A stretch of DNA of 64,000 nucleotides from Halicephalobus mephisto (lineage: Eukaryota > Nematoda > Chromadorea > Rhabditida > Panagrolaimidae), in contig SWDT01000009.1 in assembly GCA_009193035.1 (NCBI GenBank), positions 496,001 to 560,000 of the forward strand, given 5' to 3'. Within the stretch, counting starts at the first letter, position 1. Each line of letters opens with the position of its first letter. This document shows, one piece after another, positions 55,695 through 64,000 of this stretch. The position numbers were made by a program, and so were the translations under genes. A model generated the notes under the pieces. The model ran no database searches. It saw only the letters and a program-made list of their open reading frames with translations, and had not been told where the DNA came from.

Positions 55695-56776
55695 GCCTTT
55701 TTAGAGATTAAAAGCTATCAAAGCAATGGATTAACATAAAATTAAAAATCGTTTTCGAGCAGAATGAAATCACAAATATTATTAAAATAAAAAATAAAAA
55801 ATAAAAAGTGAAATATAAACCGACAAAGAAAAGCTAGCTCGAGACTGCTTTTGCTTTTTTTCGTTATTTGCAGTTTGCCGGCAGTTAGTGGCCAATAGCA
55901 ATTTCATCCATAATATCTTATCCTGTGTGTCCTATAAAATAGGAAACATCGAATTTTCTCAGAGAAAAAAAGAGCTATTACTGTATAACTTTGAAGGATG
56001 ATAGTTTCTGAGAAAATTCGATGTTTCCTATTTTATGGGATACTGTATAAAACACATTCTGGATAACTTTGAATTTTTTTACATAAAGATCCAGCACAGG
56101 AATTTAGAAATTTTTTAATTTGAACAAAAAATATTTAAATTGTAGTAGTCGGATCCGAGAATCTGAAGCTCTGGATTCTAAAGGCCAATCCGCAATTCCG
56201 ACTTTGAATTCAGAATCTACAAGTCCCATTCCTCATTCTACATGCTTTTTAGTCAAATTTAAAGGTTTCTAAATTTCTCTACCGAAAAAGTCCAAAATTG
56301 TGTAAAATATGTCATAAAATTTCTTAATTTTATAATTTTATATAAAATTTTTTAATTTTTTAATTTCGTAATTTTATGACTTTATATAAAATTAACAATT
56401 TTTTGTCTCACTTGGAAAATTAGTCACATTCGTGTTGAAACTTCTTTCGAAATCTCGTAGCTAACGTTTCCGTTTTTATAAGAACATCATTTGTTTTATT
56501 TGCATTTTATACCATTGAGTCATTGTTTCAAGTACCAACGATTTCTTTTGCCTGCTTTGCAAACAGTTACGCAAGAAGCCAAGTCAAATAATTGCTTCGA
56601 CTGTCCACTTGAAACGTCAACAATTATGAACCAAAATAACCGTTATATTGAAGATTTTATTTTGTAAAACAATTGTATTTATATCTTCCTATAATCATAA
56701 TTTCGAAAAATAAACACCAAAGGTTTCTGAGAATCCCAAAACATCACCTGTTTTTCAACTTGATTCTGTCTGGACT
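55695..56776. other. intergenic: SLC26 promoter side with hairpin
   Basis: Between SLC26 and the secreted-protein gene. Contains the palindrome listed separately at 55931-56039, a CGAGACTGCTTTTGC block near 55840 that may be the SLC26 promoter, and AT-rich DNA. No gene. Confidence 0.5.
55931..56039. repeat. 109-bp inverted repeat, ~34-bp arms
   Basis: Left arm 55931-55967 (ATAAAATAGGAAACATCGAA, TTTTCTCAGA) and right arm 56005-56039 are near-perfect complements around a ~37-bp loop. Located about 240 bp upstream of the SLC26 start. Confidence 0.8.
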
Positions 56777-57937
56777 TCAGGGGGTCGGCATCATTGGGGC
56801 CATGGGAGGACGTTTGTAAGCGGCTCTTCTACCGTAGGCAGAGTTGAAGGTGTAAGGAGACGCGTAGCCTGTGGCACTGTATTGGGTTCCATAAGTCGGA
56901 TTGGCTCCAGAATTATACGGGTATCCAGCGTTGGTGTTGTAGCCGTAGTTCGGGTTGTATTGAGCTTGATTCTGATTGTACATCATCTGGTTAGTGTTTC
57001 CATAAGGAGAAGTGTATCCCATGTTGGTATTGTATCCCATATTGGAATTGTAGCCAGATTGACTATACCCATAAGAAGATTGATCTTGGAAAATACCGTT
57101 TCCCATGTTCTGTTGATAAAGTCTCTGGAAAGCTTGGTTGTTGACCGTTGGAACAAAATACTGGGTGTAATTGTATCCGTAGACTTGTTGGAAGATTTGC
57201 TCAAATTGTCTTTTGTCAGTCTGCGATAAAGAGTTGTAAATCTGACTTAATTGGCTACTGAATTGACTACTAGTGACAGTCATACTCATGACGAGTTGTT
57301 GGAGTCGTTGCCAAGCATTTCGAACATTGGCTGAGACGTTGTTTTGATTGATCAACTGAGTTCCTTTTTGCTGAGCCATTTGGGTAGCCATCATCTGGTC
57401 TTGAAGCCAACTTTGAACTTGTTGCTAAAAATAAATCGAAAATAATTATTTTCCAAAAAAAAATATTTTAAATTTTTCTACACAGAACCACATTAGAAAT
57501 TTTTATTTTTCTTTGAATAATTTTAATTATGAATGAAAAACTGTTTTTTAAGATTTGAGAATAAAGTTGCGAAATTTTTATTTTCGAGATGAACTGACCT
57601 GAGTCGTTGGATTCAGTTGATTGACCCATTGTTGAACAACAGGAACAATCTGATTGCCAGTGGCTCCTTGAAGTCTGGAGATGGTCTGATTCAACGACAT
57701 CATGTCATTCTGGTTCAATTGTCCCATCAACTTCGGCAAAGCAAATGAGAAAACAACAGCGTCCAGTCCTTGTTGCCCGGTGCCGTACATCATATTGGTG
57801 TTTCCGTATTGATTGCTATCATACTGATAACCGTAACTGGGAGTAGAAGAATAATAGTTACTAGAATACTGTCGTTTGACGACAGCTCCAGAATAAGCAA
57901 AAACGGAAAAGACACAAATTATTTGGAACAAATTCAT
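56777..57937 (-). CDS. secreted Tyr/Asn/Gln-rich protein, paralogue 1
   Basis: Exons 57937-57599 and 57424-56777 (phase 0, 174-nt intron) encode 328 residues. The signal peptide MNLFQIICVFSVFAYSGA is followed by a VKRQYSSNYY segment with a possible KR cleavage site, then a helical domain (PKLMGQLNQNDMMSLNQTIS through VQQWVNQLNPTTQ and into exon 2 up to FEQIFQQVYG). The second half is low complexity: repeated GYN, NMGY, PYG and Tyr-Asn-Gln motifs (about 240-310), ending KRPPMAPMMPTP. Exon 1 ends at NPTTQ, exactly as in the neighbour at 60554-61150, and both share the helical core, so they are tandem paralogues. The layout resembles small secreted nematode helical proteins such as the SXP/RAL-2 group, but no family is firmly recognised. 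A matrix or cuticle role is only a guess. Confidence 0.8.
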
Positions 57938-59400
57938 TTTCCGAGATTTGTCGAAAAGTGGAGTTTCAAAAATTCGACTTTTATATTGGGAGTTAACCCT
58001 GCGCAAAGAGTTAAGTAAACAGCTTCTTCCTGCTTTCAAAGTCAACAAACAAGATTTACTTTTGGAATACATTTTCTGGAAGAAAATATTTGTCAAAATA
58101 AATAAGTTTCAATAGAAATAAATTTGATCCAAGATCTTGAGACGTGAGTTAGAAGGGAACGGTTAACAAATTGAAATGTAAAAGTTTTGAAAAAATTTAA
58201 ACTTTTTTAATTTTGGAATTTTTATAGATTTAGTACGAAAATATCTGTCTTAAATGTAGTAATCCTTCTTACTACTAATTAGTATCGGTTTCTTTATTGC
58301 TTCAAACTTAAATAATTAAACCAAAGAAATTGATAATTATAACAATCACAGTAAAGCAAGATATAATACATAATATTCCAATTTCCAGATTATAAGCTCG
58401 GGTTTATAAACGAGATTGGTTTATAAACAGAAAAATAGCGTGTATTTTGTATTTCTGTGCAGATCACCAAATCACTGTGTTTTCAAACTATTTTCTTTTA
58501 ATTTCTGTTTATAAACAACTTTGTTAATCCTCCTGAAATTATCACAATTTTCGAAAATTCGTTGATCGAGGCTTTAGTTGCTTTTATCAGATGAGATCTA
58601 GCGGACTCGAATATCAGAAAACCTTTTGGGATTAAGCAATGGACTTGGCTTCTTTATCTAACATTCGTTTATCCATTGGTCCATCATTAACTCGTTCATC
58701 CGACCGTTTTCGTTAAAATTGCGTCAGTTACAAGACGCGACACTGTTGATAAAAATGCTTATTTTTTCAAACAAAACAATAAAAAATAAATTGGTAATTA
58801 AAAATGATTGCTAAACCTATCAAAGACTTCTCAAGTTCATATCAAAAGTCTCAAAAAATTTTCTTACGATGACTAGGAGGTTTTATAATTGACCCGGGTT
58901 TATAATCGGGAAATTAGAGTACATAATACATAATACATAGTATATTATGATTACTTAAAACATTACATAATTACAATAAACGCAAAACGCGAATCAGGTA
59001 CATTAATAGTGAAGTGTAGAAGCTCATTTGTCTCTGTTGCATTGATGATTCATCTGCCGTTCTCCACTACTGCTATCTTTGACTGCGTTGACATAACTTC
59101 ACATTTGAACAAAAAAGATTTAAGAATAAATGGATTAGTCGATCTCAAATATGAAATCAGAATTGGAGTTTGATCTTCAAAATAAAAGCATCAAGTCTTA
59201 GAATTCGGTTTTTATTCAGTTTAGATTTCTTTTTTACAGACACAACGAATCATGCATTTTATCTTGAATTATAGTGTAGATTAAAGACTACCTTCAAAGT
59301 CACTAAAATACTCTAGTCGATTTAGTCAATTATTGAATATAAATTTTGAATTTGATTTTCACACAATTTTTTCAGACTTCGGTATTGCGATTGTTTGAAA
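57938..59400. other. intergenic with possible TIR element
   Basis: AT-rich. AATTTCCAGATTATAAGCTC at 58378 and GGGTTTATAATCGGGAAATT near 58896 are inverted relatives and may bound a ~540-bp degenerate element. GGTTTATAAAC repeats occur inside. No gene. Confidence 0.4.
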
Positions 59401-59402
59401 TA

Positions 59403-59861
59403 TGCACATAAAAAATAAGTACATGATTGCCGTGGACCTTGACGTAGTCCACGCAGTCCTAGTCGCTGGAAAGAGTAGCCTTTATTATTTATTTTAGTAC
59501 AGCAAGATTATGACACAACATAAATATCCTAAACCTAAGGAGGACAATATAGGGGATAAACACAATAATATATAACAGAGCTTTAATACCTGCTACGTGA
59601 ATAATGGGAAATTTGGCAGCTTCCTTAAATATTGGGAGTTTGGGCCTCACTTGATTCGCCCTCAGGGATAAATGGAATTCTATGGCTTTCGGAGAATCTC
59701 GATTTGGAACCAGATTCCCGTTCCGTGACATATGTATGAATACATTAAAACGGTTCTGATGTACCGAATACAGTACATTTTATGTACCGATATGTTGAAA
59801 TAATGCATTTATACATTTTACTCAATTTATGCATCAGTACATTAAGGATTTTTTGTGTGCA
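59403..59861. mobile_element. element related to the 54-kb composite
   Basis: Starts GCACATAAAAAATAAGTACA and ends GGATTTTTTGTGTGC, the same termini as at 54031-54905. The right part (59735-59850) has the same AACGGTTCTGATGTACCG and TACCGATATGTTGAAA vocabulary. An internal GTGGAC/GTCCAC hairpin lies near 59432-59452. An 80-codon open frame inside has no recognisable product. Confidence 0.55.
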
Positions 59862-59864
59862 TGT

Positions 59865-60553
59865 TATTCTTTTATAACAGATTTATTTCATAATGAACAT
59901 CTTTAATAGTAGTGGAAAATAGGCAAAGCAACTTGAATAGTGGGTTTTTCTGAATTGTACATCACTTTTTTAAAATTATTTTTAGTTTGAATTCCCACTT
60001 AAACTAGAAAATGAGTAAGTTTGTCATAGTTTTCACACATTTTATGATAAGGTTAATTTTTTATTTCGTTATTTAATTATTAGGGAACTCTGTATAGCTT
60101 TTTTACTAACATATCCGATTTGATAAGATTTTTAAATTCTGATGTTCATGTTGAAAATTTGTAGTAAGAGGTTTTATTTTAGTAAAAATTATTGTATAAA
60201 TTCATGTGAAAATTTTAAGTTCCAATTTTAATGTTTTTGTTTTATTTCCTTTCCTGACATAATTCAAGTAAAAAAATCTTGCTTGTAATAGAGAACTGTT
60301 GGTTGTTTTGAGGAATTTGCCGAATGTACAGTACTTCAAAATAAATTGTTTAAAATGAACAAACTCTGTCATTTTTTAAGTTTATTGGAATTCTGATTTT
60401 AAATATAACGTAATTTTTCTATTCAATAGATTTATAAAAATAAAAGTTTAAAAATGTTTTTAAATTTAAGATTTTTCGCAATTGTCATTCTTATATCTGA
60501 TCATTGTTCAGAAATCGGTTCGTTTTCACTGAATATTGGTTTATTTTGAAAGG
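59865..60553. other. intergenic, no gene
   Basis: AT-rich DNA 3' of the second secreted-protein gene. Nothing recognised. Confidence 0.5.
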
Positions 60554-61150
60554 TTACGTTTCTACAATCATATTGACGGCCGGCATGAACTGATTCAACG
60601 TGCTACCGTAGACCTGGAGTAAAATTTGATTCAATTGTCTCTCTAATGGTTGAGAAACCGAGTTCATAAGTTGTCGCAATCCATCTGAGTCTGCATTATT
60701 AACAAATTGTTGAAAACGATTAAAAGTGGATTTGGCTTCTGAAGAGAAAGTACTCTGATTCATTACTTGCATGGTCCGCTGTTTGGCAACTTGACTGGCC
60801 TTCATTACATCATTTAACCAATCCATAAATACTGTCTAAAGTTGTAAGATTTTTAAAAAATTTTGAAAACTGTTTACCTGAGTAGTTGGATTCTGTCGGG
60901 AGTACCATTGGTGCAGTGCATTTTCGAATTCTTCGTCGTCGAAGTTTTCTGAACTTCGGATTGTCTGGAGCAAAGAATTCCGAGCTTGTTGATCTAGTTT
61001 TTGACTCAAAGAAGGGATATAGGAGATGAAAATGATTGTATCTATGTCGAAGCTTCCATTATCGTACCAATTAATGTCGTTTTTGCCTACATAATACGCG
61101 AAAGATTGGAAAATACAAAAACAAGCAAAAACGAACAATAATAGATTCAT
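60554..61150 (-). CDS. secreted helical protein, paralogue 2
   Basis: Exons 61150-60878 and 60835-60554 (phase 0, 42-nt intron) encode 184 residues. Signal peptide MNLLLFVFACFCIFQSFA, a short YYVGKNDINWYDNG region, then helices PSLSQKLDQQARNSLLQTIR and NALHQWYSRQNPTTQ. Exon 2 continues WLNDVMKASQVAKQRTMQVM and ends LERQLNQILLQVYGSTLNQF plus a short tail. It matches paralogue 1 in signal peptide, the NPTTQ-intron junction and the Q(I/L)..QVYG block but lacks the Tyr/Asn-rich C-terminal half. Function unknown; extracellular location inferred from the signal peptide. Confidence 0.82.
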
Positions 61151-62130
61151 GTTTTAGTTTTACAATATTCCGAAAACTGGATCTTTATAAAGAGAACTTC
61201 TCAGGAATCTTTCGAAACATTGACAAACAAGGAAAAACAAATATGACCTTTTAGTAAATCGAAAATCATATATGTACATCTGGAAAACTATCCCTACGTA
61301 GTTCTCATTCAACGTCTACTTGACTTTTCCAGATTTATGTAAATAGTAATGCCATCTATAGATCAATGATTAGATACATTGACTAACAGTGAATATTTAT
61401 GTAGTAAAAAGGTATTCCTTTCATCGAAAGTCTCCTTTGTCAACATGAAGAATGTACATTCCTACAGTACTTTTTAGTCCAACTCATACTTTATTTCCTC
61501 GATAATGGTTAAATGCAAGAAACATTTTTGTCTGATTAGTGACGGGATTCGAGTCTTACTCTAAGTTGACTCAATTGATCCATAGTCAAGTCTTCTGAAA
61601 TTTAGACAATCTCAGCGGTGTTTTAAGCATTTATGTAGATTGTCGGATGGATTGAATTTTATCTTTTGTAATTTATTTCTTCGAAATGTTATTTCTCTTT
61701 GATTTATTTCGAACGTATATCTCAAACTTGGATAATTAAACCGTTCTTATAAATGCGCTATAAAATACGAACGTAACACGTTCGATAAATCTCTATTAAC
61801 ACATGGTGGACAATGTGGGTCATATGTGGTACACAATATTTCGTAACAGATTTATTTTTTCGATTTCGGATTTTTTTGTTTTTGTAACTAACAAATACCT
61901 CTAGATTGAGCTAAATATTGACGGATTTGGGCCAAAGAAAAAAGGAAAAAATATATCGCTTTGGATCTATGGTACACAACTTCCAAGAACATAGATTGTC
62001 CCCAATATATTAGATAACAACACAACAATATAAACCTCGTAAGTTTACGGCGGTCATGCTAAGATCACCTAATCAGGGAACGCCACTTTCATGACGTCTC
62101 CTTAAATCCCAGCAGTTCTCAAAAGCTTAT
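61151..62130. other. intergenic, no gene
   Basis: Upstream of the secreted-protein gene. A small CGAACGTAACACGTTCG palindrome lies near 61769. Otherwise unremarkable AT-rich DNA. Confidence 0.5.
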
Positions 62131-62467
62131 ACAAGTTTTCTGAAATCACGTCTAACTGAATGGAATCAACACGTAAGAGCTCCTGATTACAGTTTTCACA
62201 TTATTTTATTTTAACTAATCACAATCAACGGCAGGATTGCATTCCAACAGAGGATTGATCGTAACTGAATAGAATCAACGTGTTTGGACCATGTCTGTTC
62301 CTTGTTAAAAAGGCATTATTACGTTGATTCCATTCAGTTAGAATCAATCTTCTGTTAGAATACAATCCTACCATCGATTGTACTCAGAATCAGATAATGT
62401 GGAAACCGTAATCAGGAGCTCTTATGTGTTGATTCCTTTCAGTTAGGTGTGATTTCAGAAAACCTGT
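62131..62467. repeat. 340-bp palindromic MITE, family C, copy 2
   Basis: ACAAGTTTTCTGAAATCACG at the left and GTGATTTCAGAAAACCTGT at the right; internal AATCAACACGTAAGAGCTCC and GATTCCATTCAGTTAGAATC motifs as in the TMEM26-intron copy. Confidence 0.8.
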
Positions 62468-62671
62468 TTATAGATGCTGTTATGACCCCAGGATGTGTGT
62501 TGCAGAGAAACATGCATGAGAAAAGTTCTTTATTAAAGCCACAATACAACATATTTCGAACAAAACAACAACCAAAACTTCAACACTAGTACCTTGTGTT
62601 ATTACTGTAATCCTGTTAATACCCAACATCCAGGGAAGACATCTATGTAAAAAAACTTAAATCTCAACAGA

Positions 62672-62752
62672 TGCAATATACCGTATTTGCTCTAATAGAG
62701 GTACATCTCTAATAGTGGCCCATGTGCATCTATTAGAGCAAATACTGTAGAT
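62672..62752. repeat. short foldback
   Basis: TACCGTATTTGCTCTAATAG (about 62679-62698) is the inverted complement of CTATTAGAGCAAATACTGTA (about 62731-62750). It is a compact stem-loop of the type scattered in Caenorhabditis genomes. Confidence 0.7.
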
Positions 62753-63016
62753 TTCATCTTCACTATAAATAAAAAAGACTAAAAATCAGATTAAATTGGA
62801 CAGAATCTTGAAGCCTATGTTCCGAGGATGAAATAACACGGGAAAAACAACTTCACTGTGGCTTCTGATTCAGTTACATTTAAAAAACAAAAAATCGATG
62901 ATTTATGAAAACATTTACAAAAATTCCATGCATCAAATAATTTGTTCCAATTTGATAAAACAATTCTTTTCTCGCTTGACAAATCAAAACTTGTCTGTTT
63001 TACAAAAAGACTGGTA

Positions 63017-64000
63017 TCAATCGTAAATAACGGATCCAACTTTGCGACGCATTGTCATGAAGATTGTTTGATATTGAACGAATGTATCTAGAACTTGGAA
63101 TGAGTTGTAGTCCTTGTTTCCGCTCCAGGGAGGATTCTTCGGCATCCGTTGTTTCACGTCGTTCAGCAACAACTCGGCAAATTTCATCAGCATGGGTCTC
63201 GCGGTCCTGATGTAGGTCACTGGTAAATATTCAATTTCCACAATGGTTCCCTGAATTGCAGCGTTGGATTCAAATAAAATTAAAAAACTAACCTTTGTGG
63301 CTTGTTTTGCTTGGGAAGCTGTGCCGATCCTGATCCGGAAGTCTCGATAATGGAAAACAAGTCCGTTGTTCTCGTACGATCCACCGTAATCTGGAGTGTA
63401 ACCTATCTTGAACTTCGGCAGTAACAAGTCAAATCCCCGGTCCGCAATTGCCCGAATCTGCTTTCCGCCTTGTTCAACGGGTGGTCCAAGGATAAAAGTA
63501 CTAGCTGGATAATGAGTATGATGAAAAACTGATATCGACCCAATGTTGGTTCCAGGAGCAGGCTTATAATTCATGTAGTCACATCGGAATGCGCCCTTCT
63601 GAACACATCCAAGAGAAGCAGCTCTTTCACACAGCGCTTTCATTGATTCCTTCACTTCCACCACCCTGGAAAAAATTATGAAAAACTGGGAAATATTCAT
63701 ATATCAACAAGTAGAGAAAATCCATGTATATTAACTGGAAAAAACTCATATGAAAAACTAAAAATAAAATCCATATATGAAAAATCAAGAAAAATATTCA
63801 TATATGAAAAACTAAAAATAAAATCCATATATGAATAAATGGAGAAAAATATTCATATATGAAAAACTAAAAATAAAATCCATATATGAAAAATCAAGAA
63901 AAATATCCATATATGAACAAGTAGGAGAAATTCACAAATGAAAAAATGGGGAAATTCATATATAAAAAATTACCAAAGTACTTACCAAGTAACTCCGAAA
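63017..64000 (-). CDS. Mediator complex subunit 20 (partial, 5' end outside window)
   Basis: Exons 64000-63986 (partial), 63665-63293 and 63250-63017. The visible start FGVTWVVEVKESMKALCERA matches the conserved MGVT-type N-terminus of Med20, so only a few residues lie beyond the window. Further blocks: GAFRCDYMNY, SVFHHTHYPASTFIL, DRGFDLLLPKFKIGYTPDYG, FHYRDFRIRIGTASQAKQAT, GTIVEIEYLPVTYI and an FVQYQTIFMTMRRK tail. Med20 with Med18 forms the head-module jaw contacting RNA polymerase II and TBP. The second intron is 42 nt, a multiple of three and free of stops (63251-63292), so retention would add 14 residues; conservation of the flanking blocks favours splicing. Confidence 0.88.
63700..63965. 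repeat. ATATATGAA tandem repeats in the Med20 intron
   Basis: Units of 25-55 bases built from TCCATATATGAAAAA, CAAGAAAAATATTCATATAT and GAAAAACTAAAAATAAAATC. Similar TTCATATAAAAA units lie in POLE2 intron 1 (32000-32150). Confidence 0.7.

Noticed and set aside
59489..59731. 80-codon minus-strand open frame with a hydrophobic end
   Set aside because: Lies inside a repetitive element with defined termini and lacks similarity to any transposase.

Overview
The window is nuclear DNA of a nematode, most likely a rhabditid close to Caenorhabditis. The evidence is nematode-type serpentine chemoreceptors, introns as short as 38-52 nt ending in TTTCAG or TTTTAG, splice acceptors sitting directly at start codons as expected for trans-splicing, many CTACAGTA palindromes, and an AT-rich repeat-laden background. 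No bacterial, viral or CRISPR feature was seen.

Layout. (1) 1-8.2 kb, plus strand: a tandem array of single-exon seven-transmembrane receptors of the Str superfamily (Srh/Sri-like). Three copies are intact, one is frameshifted and one is decayed. (2) 8.2-12.1 kb: repeats only, including a 180-bp MITE. (3) 12.3-16.0 kb: a small acidic protein gene (+) converging on a three-exon MARCH-type RING-CH E3 ligase gene (-). (4) 16-27.4 kb: a gene-poor stretch of AT-rich direct repeats broken by short GC-richer islands, with heat-shock-element-like arrays, a CGCCATTTGGCG array and a tRNA-like element. (5) 27.4-38.5 kb: a block of conserved genes. Calumenin/CREC (+) converges on POLE2, RAE1, a PTP1B/TCPTP-like tyrosine phosphatase with a tail anchor, and TMEM26 (all -). 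The spacing and splice signals of phosphatase-RAE1 (perhaps also TMEM26 and POLE2) fit an operon. (6) 39.4-50.5 kb, minus strand: a second array of five intact receptors of the same family, pointing towards the first, with an unrelated tetraspan PPxY protein gene inside it. (7) 51.4-55.7 kb: an eight-exon SLC26/sulfate-permease gene with a 43-bp satellite in its second intron. (8) 56.8-61.2 kb: two paralogous secreted-protein genes. (9) 63.0-64.0 kb: Mediator subunit 20, cut by the window end.

Most multi-exon models were built by hand by joining open frames at GT/AG sites with matching phase. The receptors probably act in chemosensory neurons. The central genes serve mRNA export (RAE1), DNA replication (POLE2), ER calcium and folding (calumenin), ER-membrane signalling (PTP) and ubiquitination (MARCH). 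The two receptor arrays are the fast-evolving part: they show gene-conversion mosaics, a nearly identical duplicated intergenic segment, and a structured insertion with an 11-bp target duplication.
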